From NCBI RefSeq assembly GCF_002006355.2, contig NZ_CP096980.1:744001-808000 (forward strand): a DNA stretch of 64,000 nucleotides, read 5' to 3'. The notes under the pieces are model-generated. The model saw nothing but the letters and a program-made list of their open reading frames with translations. It was not told the DNA's origin and did no database searches. Below are positions 9,371 through 21,054 of this stretch, piece after piece. Source of the DNA: Clostridium felsineum DSM 794 (GTDB lineage Bacteria; Bacillota; Clostridia; Clostridiales; Clostridiaceae). A program made the translations under genes and the position numbers. How positions within the stretch are numbered: position 1 is the stretch's first letter; each line of letters opens with the position of its first letter.

Positions 9371-9514
9371 GAAGAGAGACTGTGGTTGGTGAAAACAGTT
9401 AAGAGAATTCAGTAGAGGAGTCTTTCGAGTATATTAAAAGAAAAGCAGGGCTATTGCCAATAAGGGTGGAACCGCGGAAGTAATTTCGTCCCTTTTAGGT
9501 AATAGTCTTTTTTT
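9371..9514 (+). promoter_or_regulatory. T-box leader of glyS (specifier GGA, glycine)
   Basis: AGAGAG near the start, a probable specifier GGA (9417-9419) before GTCTTTCGAGT, and the T-box AGGGTGGAACCGCGG (9463-9477). The tRNA-contacting bulge reads TGGA, matching the UCCA end of tRNA-Gly. The antiterminator helix is AAGGG/CCCTT. The only U-tract hairpin is an outer 10-bp stem (9449-9458 with 9498-9507, then T7) that encloses the antiterminator instead of competing with it, which is unlike the standard arrangement. Confidence 0.88.
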
Positions 9515-9547
9515 ATATTCAAAAATATATTTTAGGAGGTAAGAAAG

Positions 9548-10936
9548 ATGAAAAATGAAAAGACTATGGATAAAATAGTTTCATTAGCTAAAAATAGAGG
9601 ATTTGTTTTTGCTGGATCTGAAATATACGGTGGTCTTGCAAACTCATGGGATTATGGTCCACTAGGAGTAGAATTAAAAAATAACGTAAAAAAATTATGG
9701 TGGAAAAAGTTTGTACAGGATAGTACATACAATGTAGGACTTGATTGTGCCATATTAATGAATAGTGAAGTTTGGGTTGCATCTGGTCATTTAGGTGGTT
9801 TCTCAGATCCTTTAATGGATTGTAAAGAATGTAAGTCAAGATTTAGAGCAGATAAAATTGTTGAAGATTTTTTAACAGAGCAAGGCGAAGAAGTAGCAAG
9901 TGCTGATGGTTGGTCAAATGAAAAGTTAGAAGGTTTTATAAAAGAGAATCATATTAAATGCCCTAAATGCGGAAAAGAGAATTTTACTAGCATAAGAAAA
10001 TTTAATCTTATGTTTAAAACATTTCAAGGTGTAACAGAAGATGCTTCATCAGAAATTTATTTAAGGCCAGAAACTGCTCAAGGTATATTCGTTAATTTTA
10101 AAAATGTTCAAAGATCTTCAAGAAAGAAAGTTCCTTTCGGAATAGGACAGATTGGTAAAGCATTTAGAAATGAAATAACACCTGGAAATTTCACATTTAG
10201 AACAAGAGAATTTGAACAAATGGAATTAGAGTTTTTCTGCAAACCAGGAACTGATTTAGAATGGTTTAAATATTGGAAAGATTATTGCTGGAGTTTCTTA
10301 ATGGATTTAGGAATTAATAAAGAAAACTTAAGATTTAGGGATCATTCAGAAGAAGAACTTGTATTTTACAGTAAAGCAACTTCCGACATAGAATATAAAT
10401 TTCCGTTTGGTTGGGGAGAGCTTTGGGGAGTAGCAGATAGAACTGATTATGATCTTAAAAAGCATATGGATCATTCTGGAGAAGATATGAATTATTTAGA
10501 TCCAACTACAAATGAAAAGTATGTTCCATATGTAATAGAGCCATCACTTGGTGCAGATAGAGTTGCACTCGCATTTTTAATTGATGCTTATGATGAAGAA
10601 GAACTTGAAGGTGGAGATCAAAGAATAGTATTACATTTTAATCCGCAAATAGCTCCTATTAAGGCGGCAGTTCTTCCTTTAAGTAAAAAATTATCCGAAA
10701 AAGCTTTAGATGTTTATTCGAAAATAAGTTCAAAATTCAATGTAGAGTATGATGAAACAGGAAGTATAGGCAAAAGATATAGAAGACAAGATGAAATAGG
10801 AACACCATATTGTATAACTGTTGATTTTGATACCTTAGAAGATGAGGCAGTCACTATAAGAGATAGAGATAGTATGAGTCAGGTTAGAATAAAAATTGAG
10901 GATTTAGAGAAATATTTAGAAGAAAGAATAAAATAG
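9548..10936 (+). CDS. glyS: Glycyl-tRNA synthetase, dimeric class II type
   Basis: 462 aa, the single-chain alpha2 GlyRS rather than the alpha/beta form. Two cysteine pairs (CKEC, CPKC) are in the N-terminal insertion. Class II motif 2 includes FRNEITPGNFTFRTREFEQMELE, and the motif 3 region is EPSLGADR. The C-terminal anticodon-binding domain starts at about residue 365. ATG start with TAGGAGG. Preceded by a glycine T-box leader, so expression should rise when uncharged tRNA-Gly accumulates. Confidence 0.97.
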   Translation: MKNEKTMDKIVSLAKNRGFVFAGSEIYGGLANSWDYGPLGVELKNNVKKLWWKKFVQDSTYNVGLDCAILMNSEVWVASGHLGGFSDPLMDCKECKSRFRADKIVEDFLTEQGEEVASADGWSNEKLEGFIKENHIKCPKCGKENFTSIRKFNLMFKTFQGVTEDASSEIYLRPETAQGIFVNFKNVQRSSRKKVPFGIGQIGKAFRNEITPGNFTFRTREFEQMELEFFCKPGTDLEWFKYWKDYCWSFLMDLGINKENLRFRDHSEEELVFYSKATSDIEYKFPFGWGELWGVADRTDYDLKKHMDHSGEDMNYLDPTTNEKYVPYVIEPSLGADRVALAFLIDAYDEEELEGGDQRIVLHFNPQIAPIKAAVLPLSKKLSEKALDVYSKISSKFNVEYDETGSIGKRYRRQDEIGTPYCITVDFDTLEDEAVTIRDRDSMSQVRIKIEDLEKYLEERIK

Positions 10937-10944
10937 TGAACTAA

Positions 10945-10991
10945 AAAGGATTTTCTTGGTGTGAAAAAATTTTATACTGAGAAAATCCTTT
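10945..10991 (+). terminator. Terminator hairpin after glyS
   Basis: 12-bp perfect stem AAAGGATTTTCT (10945-10956) with AGAAAATCCTTT (10980-10991), 23-base loop; the U-tract is weak. Confidence 0.65.
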
Positions 10992-11009
10992 GTTTATATA
11001 AACCTGTAC

Positions 11010-11122
11010 AAAAAAAGAAAAAGCCGGATAATAAAATCCGGCAAAATAGGGTTTAATCATGGGGATATGTTATATGTTCAATTAAAACTTGGGGAATTAT
11101 ATTAATGTTTTCCTTACGGCAC
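11010..11122 (-). ncRNA. Candidate small RNA with its own promoter and terminator
   Basis: On the minus strand an extended -10 promoter (TTGAAA, 18 bases, TGCTATAAT) would start RNA near 11122. About 113 bases later comes a GC-rich hairpin GCCGGAT/ATCCGGC followed by TTTTTCTTTTTTT. The transcript has no credible ORF. Its unpaired middle carries TCCCCA twice (ATTCCCCAAG and TATCCCCATG) plus AAACCC, sequences able to pair with Shine-Dalgarno sites. It lies in the 374-base gap between glyS and murD and faces the glyS terminator. Confidence 0.62.
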
Positions 11123-11128
11123 TTCTAT

Positions 11129-11158
11129 ATTATAGCACAATATATTAATATTTTTCAA
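11129..11158 (-). promoter_or_regulatory. Promoter of the candidate small RNA
   Basis: Read on the minus strand: TTGAAA (11153-11158), 18-base spacer, TATAAT (11129-11134), with TG one base before the -10. Confidence 0.6.
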
Positions 11159-11252
11159 TACTTTACATAAAAAATATTGAAAATATGTAAATCTTGAAAA
11201 AAGTGACAGTATGCACTAGCTAAATGTTAATTATTCTTATATAAAATTTATA

Positions 11253-11281
11253 TTTGTTATACTTTTATAAAGTGATATAAT
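11253..11281 (+). promoter_or_regulatory. Promoter of murD
   Basis: TTTGTT (11253-11258), 17 bases, TATAAT (11276-11281) with TGA before it (extended -10). About 29 bases before the murD start. Confidence 0.5.
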
Positions 11282-11309
11282 TAAATTTGAAATGGGAGGA
11301 TTTAGCGAT

Positions 11310-12698
11310 ATGAAAAAAGATTTTAATGAGTTTATAAGCTTTATAAAGAATAAAAAAACTGCAGTTGTTGGAATGGGAATAAGTAATAGACCACTTATAC
11401 ATTTTTTGAATAAGCTTGGAGCAGAGGTAACTGCATTTGATAAAAAGACAAAAGAGGAGCTAGGGGAAGAGGTTATAAACGAGTTTTCTAATGAAAATAT
11501 TAGATTGGAATTAGGAGAAAATTATTTATCAGCATTACAAGGATTTGATGTGATATTTAAAACACCATCAATGAGAATAGATAGCGAAGCTTTAGTTAAA
11601 GCAAAACAAGCTGGAGCATATATAACATCTGAAATGGAAGAGTTTATAAAGTATTGTCCAGCTAAAATTTTTGGAGTAACAGGCAGTGATGGTAAAACAA
11701 CTACAACTACACTAATATACAATATACTTAAAGAACAAGGATTCAAAACGTGGGTTGGAGGAAATATAGGTACACCTTTGTTTTCAAAAATACAAGAAGT
11801 TTCTAAAACTGATAAGGTAGTATTGGAATTATCAAGTTTTCAACTTATGACAATAGATGTTTCACCTGAAGTAGCAGTTATAACAAATTTAAGTCCAAAT
11901 CATTTGGATATACACAAAGGAATGGAAGAATATATAGCTGCAAAGAAGAATATATTTACACATCAAAATAAAAATAACATTTTAATATTAAATAGAGATA
12001 ATAAGATAACAAACGATATGGAAAGTGAAGCTTTAGGAAAATTATTCAAATTTAGTAGAAATGAAAAAATTGTAGATGGGGCATATTACAGTAACGAAGA
12101 TGAAAATATATATCTATTTGGAGATAAAATCTGTAATAAAGAAGAGATTAAGATAAAGGGAATGGATAACGTAGAGAATTTTATGGCTGCATTTTGTGCT
12201 GTAAGCGAAGATGTTTCTAAAGAAAGCATGATAAATGTTGCAAAAAACTTTGCGGGAGTAGAACATAGACGTGAATTTGTTAGAGAATTGAATGGAGTAA
12301 GGTATTATAATGATTCAATAGCGTCAAGTCCTACAAGAACACTTTCTGGACTTAATGCTTATGGAAAACCAGTTATACTTATTGCAGGAGGATATGATAA
12401 GCACATTCCTTTTGAGCCACTTGCTGAGAATGGATATGACAAAATAAAAGTATTAATTTTAACAGGCAATACGAAATATAAAATAAAAGAAACTTTTGAT
12501 AAAGTTCTTAAAGAAAAAAATATAGAATTACCTATAATAATAGTTGAGAACTTAGAAGATGCCGTAAGACAAGCAAAAAAGATAGGTGTAAATGGTGATA
12601 TAGTAACTCTTTCACCAGCATGTGCAAGTTTTGATATGTTCCCTAATTTTGAAATTCGAGGAAATAAATTTAAAGATTTAGTAAACAACTTAGAGTAA
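11310..12698 (+). CDS. murD: UDP-N-acetylmuramoylalanine-D-glutamate ligase
   Basis: 462 aa. Adds D-glutamate to UDP-MurNAc-L-Ala in the cytoplasmic stage of peptidoglycan synthesis. N-terminal Rossmann-like domain (VVGMGISN), ATP loop GVTGSDGKTTTT, NLSPNHLDIH, and a C-terminal ligase domain with HRREFV and NDSIASSPTRT. The ATG at 11310 was chosen because GGGAGGA (11294-11300) sits correctly before it; an ATG at 11292 lies under that site. It stands alone, outside any dcw cluster. Confidence 0.95.
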   Translation: MKKDFNEFISFIKNKKTAVVGMGISNRPLIHFLNKLGAEVTAFDKKTKEELGEEVINEFSNENIRLELGENYLSALQGFDVIFKTPSMRIDSEALVKAKQAGAYITSEMEEFIKYCPAKIFGVTGSDGKTTTTTLIYNILKEQGFKTWVGGNIGTPLFSKIQEVSKTDKVVLELSSFQLMTIDVSPEVAVITNLSPNHLDIHKGMEEYIAAKKNIFTHQNKNNILILNRDNKITNDMESEALGKLFKFSRNEKIVDGAYYSNEDENIYLFGDKICNKEEIKIKGMDNVENFMAAFCAVSEDVSKESMINVAKNFAGVEHRREFVRELNGVRYYNDSIASSPTRTLSGLNAYGKPVILIAGGYDKHIPFEPLAENGYDKIKVLILTGNTKYKIKETFDKVLKEKNIELPIIIVENLEDAVRQAKKIGVNGDIVTLSPACASFDMFPNFEIRGNKFKDLVNNLE

Positions 12699-12731
12699 TA
12701 AATAAAAAAATAAATATTTTTAAAAATACTG

Positions 12732-12760
12732 TTGACAAATCTCTTTAAACCTTTTATAAT
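12732..12760 (+). promoter_or_regulatory. Promoter of the tRNA(CAU)-tRNA-Ala unit
   Basis: TTGACA (12732-12737), 17 bases, TATAAT (12755-12760). The leader then carries a 9-bp hairpin TGTTTGCTA/TAGCAAACA (12775-12802) before the first tRNA. Confidence 0.8.
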
Positions 12761-12839
12761 AATTAACTGTAAGTTGTTTGCTACTATTTAACCTAGCAAA
12801 CAGTTTGATTAGTAAAATTTAAATTTTTGCTAGGAAAAT

Positions 12840-12916
12840 GGATCTTTAGCTCAGTTGGTTAGAGCAACCGGCTCATAACCGGTAGGTCTGGGGTTCGAGT
12901 CCCTGAAGGTCCACCA
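12840..12916 (+). tRNA. tRNA with CAT anticodon (Ile2 or elongator Met)
   Basis: 77 bases with encoded CCA. Acceptor GGATCTT pairs with AAGGTCC; anticodon stem ACCGG/CCGGT around CTCATAA. The normal G1-C72 pair and lack of the three-GC initiator stem exclude tRNA-fMet. From memory it looks more like Bacillus tRNA-Ile2 (lysidine-modified by TilS) than elongator Met, but this is not certain. Confidence 0.9.
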
Positions 12917-12917
12917 T

Positions 12918-12993
12918 GGGGGATTAGCTCAGCTGGGAGAGCACCTGCCTTGCACGCAGGGGGTCAAGAGTTCGAATCTCTTATTCTCCACCA
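12918..12993 (+). tRNA. tRNA-Ala (TGC)
   Basis: 76 bases with encoded CCA, one base after the previous tRNA. Acceptor GGGGGAT pairs with ATTCTCC; anticodon TGC at 12951-12953. Here it is upstream of the rRNA operon, not in the 16S-23S spacer. Confidence 0.96.
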
Positions 12994-12996
12994 AAA

Positions 12997-13026
12997 ATGA
13001 CAGTCATTTATGACTGTCATTTTTTA
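12997..13026 (+). terminator. Terminator of the tRNA pair
   Basis: 10-bp stem ATGACAGTCA/TGACTGTCAT with a four-base loop and a T-run; ends the tRNA transcript before the rRNA promoter region. Confidence 0.88.
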
Positions 13027-13300
13027 TTTTTTGTTTTTGGAATTTTATAAGAAATATTAAATTTCAAAAATAAGCTTTTATTTTCGGCAAATTTAAAGTA
13101 TATTTTCAAAAATATGACATAAACTATACCTTGAGTATCGCTATAAGAAAATTAAAGTATAATGAAAAAAAAAAGAGAAAAATAAGTATATTTATCTTAA
13201 ATAGTGTTAATAATAAAAGTATATAATTCATTATGTGATATTATATTACATGTCGCCGCAGTAAGCGACAACATTTAAACCTTAAAGATGAAAAAAGTAG

Positions 13301-13329
13301 TTGACAAGGTGAAATGTAGATGATATTAT
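13301..13329 (+). promoter_or_regulatory. rRNA operon promoter
   Basis: TTGACA (13301-13306), 17 bases, TATTAT (13324-13329). The 490-base stretch from the tRNA terminator to 16S holds no gene: it is AT-rich sequence, a TGTCGC/GCGACA hairpin near 13254-13270, this promoter and the 16S processing arm. A second upstream promoter is possible but not clear. Confidence 0.75.
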
Positions 13330-13358
13330 TAATGAGCTGTCTGAGTGCAGCGCACAAT

Positions 13359-13393
13359 TGAACTTTGAAAATTAAACAGAGAATTAAAGAACC
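13359..13393 (+). repeat. 16S processing stem, left arm
   Basis: About 34 bases nearly complementary to 15027-15060 after 16S (shared core AAATTAAACAGAGAA). This is the long stem that brings the 16S ends together for RNase III-type processing. Confidence 0.8.
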
Positions 13394-13484
13394 AGCAATT
13401 CTTTTGAATAGAATTTATTCTATTTAAATAAATTTAGCGATGAGCTAAAGGAATACGGAGTAGCATCTGTATTATATCAAACTT

Positions 13485-14999
<1,515 letters not shown>

Positions 15000-15026
15000 T
15001 CGACATGGAAATGTAATTTCCATGAA

Positions 15027-15060
15027 GGTTCTTTGTTCTCTGTTTAATTTTGAGAGTTCA
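15027..15060 (+). repeat. 16S processing stem, right arm
   Basis: Complement of 13359-13393. The 327-base 16S-23S spacer carries no tRNA gene, only this arm and the left 23S arm (15071-15097). Confidence 0.8.
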
Positions 15061-15070
15061 ACTCTCTATT

Positions 15071-15097
15071 TGTACTTTGAAAATTGCATAGTAATTA
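15071..15097 (+). repeat. 23S processing stem, left arm
   Basis: Nearly complementary to 18243-18269 after 23S (core ATTGCATAGTAATTA); the long stem flanking 23S rRNA. Confidence 0.78.
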
Positions 15098-15319
15098 AGA
15101 GTAATACTCTAAAGCAAGGCAAAGTTAATTCTTTGTTGTTTGAATTTAAATATATTTACTTAGTATAGGATTCAATACCTCATATTAGTAATGATGAGGG
15201 AATTTCGGGGAATACAAAGAAATAAAGAAAACTTATAGTAATCTATAGTTAGCTTTATTGATGAAGTATTGAACGAAATTAGCCATCATAATCTACAGAG
15301 ATATTAATGAATTCTTGTA

Positions 15320-18225
<2,906 letters not shown>

Positions 18226-18242
18226 TTAAAGTAAATATGATA

Positions 18243-18269
18243 TAATTACTATGCAATCTTGAGAGTACA
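18243..18269 (+). repeat. 23S processing stem, right arm
   Basis: Complement of 15071-15097, in the 23S-5S spacer. Confidence 0.78.
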
Positions 18270-18293
18270 AAGTACTTTCTAAAATTAAATAAA

Positions 18294-18410
18294 TCCGGTG
18301 ATCATAGCATGGTTGTAACACCCGTTCCCATACCGAACACGAAGGTTAAGAACCAGAACGCCAATGGTACTGCAGGGGAGGCTCTGTGGGAGAGTAGGTC
18401 ATTGCCGGGT
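18294..18410 (+). rRNA. rrf: 5S ribosomal RNA
   Basis: About 117 bases. Terminal stem TCCGGTGA/ATTGCCGGG; conserved CCCGTTCCCATACCGAACACG and GGGAGAGTAGGTC. Followed after nine bases by tRNA-Asn. Confidence 0.95.
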
Positions 18411-18417
18411 AGAATGT

Positions 18418-18508
<91 letters not shown>

Positions 18509-18520
18509 TAAGATAATATA

Positions 18521-18560
18521 TTGGATGATTTAAATTAAATCATCCAATTTTTATTTTTTG
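18521..18560 (+). terminator. rRNA operon terminator
   Basis: 11-bp stem TTGGATGATTT/AAATCATCCAA (18521-18531, 18537-18547) with a five-base loop, followed by TTTTTATTTTTT. Confidence 0.88.
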
Positions 18561-18634
18561 TTCTAAACGAAATATTTATGAATATTAAATCTATAATTGC
18601 AAAAAATATTATAAACTAAAGGAGGAGTAAACAA

Positions 18635-18874
18635 ATGACAGAATATCAATTAAAAATAAATGAAAGAATAAATTTAAGCGATTATAGTAATATTCACGAT
18701 TATATGGAGTTTATAAATAAGGATGATAAATTTACTATAGTTATGGAAAATGGCGATAAGAAAAACGTTGATATAATATGTAGTATGCTTGAAAATAATG
18801 AATTTGAAATAAAGCAAAGGTATATAGATAAAAGTGGTAAATGTAATATTAAAGCTCTTAGAATAAATAAATAG
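18635..18874 (+). CDS. Small hypothetical protein (79 aa)
   Basis: A convincing AAAGGAGGAG ribosome-binding site and ATG support translation. 79 aa, acidic N-half, Lys-rich C-terminus, no signal peptide, membrane segment or recognised motif. It lies between the rRNA terminator and the CtsR-controlled promoter, so it is probably transcribed alone. I do not recognise a family. Confidence 0.7.
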   Translation: MTEYQLKINERINLSDYSNIHDYMEFINKDDKFTIVMENGDKKNVDIICSMLENNEFEIKQRYIDKSGKCNIKALRINK

Positions 18875-18934
18875 AAGAAAAGGACTAGCTGCGATTTTGT
18901 ACTTAAAAGATTAAAAAAATGTTATAATTGCATA

Positions 18935-18982
18935 TTGAAAAGTACAAAATTATGTTATATAATAAAGTCAAAGAAAGTCAAA
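18935..18982 (+). promoter_or_regulatory. CtsR-controlled promoter of the clpC operon
   Basis: TTGAAA (18935-18940), 17 bases, TATAAT (18958-18963). The CtsR operator AGTCAAAGAAAGTCAAA (18966-18982), two direct heptads A/GGTCAAA separated by NAN, covers the expected start of transcription. A second extended -10 (TGTTATAAT, 18920-18928) lies upstream. CtsR is encoded first in the operon, so this is autorepression released by heat or McsB. Confidence 0.9.
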
Positions 18983-19006
18983 GTAAAGTTAAAAGGGGAA
19001 CTAAAA

Positions 19007-19468
19007 ATGCGATTGTCAGATATAATAGAAGAATTTTTAAAAGAAATGATTGCTGAAAATAATGAAAATGAACTTGAGATACAAAGAAATGAATTGGCTA
19101 ATCACTTTAGTTGTGCTCCTTCTCAAATAAATTATGTTTTAACTACTAGATTTACTACAGATAAGGGGTATTATATTGAAAGTAGGAGAGGTGGAGGTGG
19201 ATGTATAAGAATTCGTAAAGTTGAATATCATGAAAGCGAAAAAAGCCCTTTTATAAATTCTATTATTGATCGAATAAAGAATAGCATAACGTATGATGCT
19301 GGATGTAAGATAGTGGATGGACTTTTAGATATGAACTTATTAACAGCTAGGGAAGGGACAATAATAAAGGCATGTATAAATGATAGAACATTGTTGTATG
19401 CTGCGGATAGAAGAAATGAAATAAGGGCAGAAATATTAAAATCTACGCTTATTGTTCTACTCGTATAA
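19007..19468 (+). CDS. ctsR: Transcriptional repressor of class III stress genes CtsR
   Basis: 153 aa. Winged-helix DNA-binding N-domain with the family signature RGGGGCIRI, and a C-terminal four-helix domain bound by McsB. The ATG at 19007 follows AAAAGGGGA and gives MRLSDIIEEFLK, the standard CtsR start; upstream in-frame codons overlap the promoter and operator. First gene of ctsR-mcsA-mcsB-clpC. Confidence 0.95.
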   Translation: MRLSDIIEEFLKEMIAENNENELEIQRNELANHFSCAPSQINYVLTTRFTTDKGYYIESRRGGGGCIRIRKVEYHESEKSPFINSIIDRIKNSITYDAGCKIVDGLLDMNLLTAREGTIIKACINDRTLLYAADRRNEIRAEILKSTLIVLLV

Positions 19469-19492
19469 TAAGTTAAAAGGTTGGTGAAAACT

Positions 19493-20020
19493 ATGATATG
19501 TGAAGTTTGTCATAATAATGAAGCTAATGTTCATATAACTCAAATAATAAATGGAAGTAAAAAAGAATTAAATGTATGTGAAAGTTGTGCTAAAAATATT
19601 CAAGGAGTTAATATATCCTCGGATATGGATTTCATTTCTCCTTTTTCATTTCAAAATATTTTGAGTGGAATAATGGATTATATAGGTGATGCTTCTCACA
19701 GTAATGAATGTGAAGAATTAGTGTGTAAAAATTGTGGAACAACATATAGTGAATTTAAGGATAAGGGATTGTTTGGATGTAGTGATTGTTACAAGTATTT
19801 TAAATCAATGCTATCGCCTATTATAAATAGAGTTCAAGGAAATGTTGAGCATAATGGCAAAATACCTAAAAAGGCAGGAAAAGAGATTATAAATAAAAAT
19901 ACTATAGTAAAACTTAAGGCAGAGCTTCAAAAAGCAGTATTTCAAGAAGAGTATGAAAAAGCTGCAGAACTTAGAGATAGGATAAAAGACCTTCAAAAAA
20001 AAGCTGGAGGTGAAAAATAA
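19493..20020 (+). CDS. mcsA: Protein-arginine kinase activator McsA
   Basis: 175 aa. Two zinc-finger pairs at the N-terminus (CEVC, CESC), a second set (CKNC, CSDC) and a C-terminal UVR motif (LKAELQKAVFQEEYEKAAELRDRI). McsA activates McsB and helps couple it to ClpC. Start set at the ATG 19493 behind AGGTTGGTG. The stop is one base before the mcsB ATG. Confidence 0.93.
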   Translation: MICEVCHNNEANVHITQIINGSKKELNVCESCAKNIQGVNISSDMDFISPFSFQNILSGIMDYIGDASHSNECEELVCKNCGTTYSEFKDKGLFGCSDCYKYFKSMLSPIINRVQGNVEHNGKIPKKAGKEIINKNTIVKLKAELQKAVFQEEYEKAAELRDRIKDLQKKAGGEK

Positions 20021-20021
20021 C

Positions 20022-21044
20022 ATGGAGAATTGGCTTAATAGTGAAAATACAGATAATAATATGGTAATAACCACTAGAATTAGACTGGCAAGAAATATAA
20101 AGGGTATACCGTTTCCAGATAAGCTATCTGATGATTCTGGAAGAGATGTAGTTAAAAAGATTACAGATGCTCTTAATATACCAGAAGAAGATAAAAAAAA
20201 TTTCACATGTATAAATTTATGGAAAAATGACAACAATTGTAATGCAGAGTTTCTTGAAAAACATTTAATAAGTAGGAAGCTTATAGAAAACCATAATAGA
20301 TCAGCATTCATACTAAATAAGGATGAAACTATAAGTATAATGATTAATGAAGAAGATCATTTAAGGCTTCAAGCAATAACAGCAGGATTAAATTTAGAGG
20401 AAGCTTACAAATGTATAGATGAAATTGATGATAAGCTTGAACAGAATATAGATTATGCTTTTGATGAAAAAATAGGGTATTTAACTGCATGTCCAACAAA
20501 CATAGGAACTGGAATGCGAGCATCAGTTATGGTTCATCTTCCAGCATTATCAATGAATAATGAAATGGGAAGAATATTAAATGCTTTATCACAGATTGGA
20601 ATAACTATAAGAGGTTTATGGGGAGAAGGATCTAAGGCAGTAGGTAGTTTATATCAGATATCAAATCAAATTACTTTAGGTATGAGTGAAAATGATATTA
20701 TATCTAATTTAAAAACTGTTGTAGAACAAATAATTAATCAAGAAAATTTGTCAAGAGAACAATTAATGAAGAAATATGAGTATGAATTAAAAGATAAAAT
20801 AGCTAGATCGCTTGGAATACTTAAGAATTCTATAATTTTGGATATTAACGAATGTTTAAATCTTATTTCTAATGTAAGAATGGGTGTAGAAATGGGAATC
20901 ATAAAAAGTATAAGTATTAAATCATTAAATAAATTATTAGTGAATACACAAAGGGCAACACTTCAAGATAATTATGGAAAACAATTATCTAAAAAAGAAG
21001 AAAATATAAAAAGAGCCCTTTTTGTTAGAGAAAATTTAAGGTAG
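20022..21044 (+). CDS. mcsB: Protein arginine kinase McsB
   Basis: 340 aa, related to phosphagen kinases (RIRLARN motif, CPTNIGTGMRASV with the catalytic cysteine region, RGLWGEG). It phosphorylates arginines, tagging proteins for ClpCP and inactivating CtsR. The ATG at 20022 uses GGAGG inside mcsA; a GTG at 20010 lies under that site. clpC follows after 10 bases. Confidence 0.95.
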   Translation: MENWLNSENTDNNMVITTRIRLARNIKGIPFPDKLSDDSGRDVVKKITDALNIPEEDKKNFTCINLWKNDNNCNAEFLEKHLISRKLIENHNRSAFILNKDETISIMINEEDHLRLQAITAGLNLEEAYKCIDEIDDKLEQNIDYAFDEKIGYLTACPTNIGTGMRASVMVHLPALSMNNEMGRILNALSQIGITIRGLWGEGSKAVGSLYQISNQITLGMSENDIISNLKTVVEQIINQENLSREQLMKKYEYELKDKIARSLGILKNSIILDINECLNLISNVRMGVEMGIIKSISIKSLNKLLVNTQRATLQDNYGKQLSKKEENIKRALFVRENLR

Positions 21045-21054
21045 GTGAAAGTTT

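Noticed and set aside
13254..13270. TGTCGC/GCGACA hairpin in the rRNA leader as a terminator or riboswitch
   Set aside because: Six base pairs without a U-tract and upstream of the best promoter; not enough to name a function.
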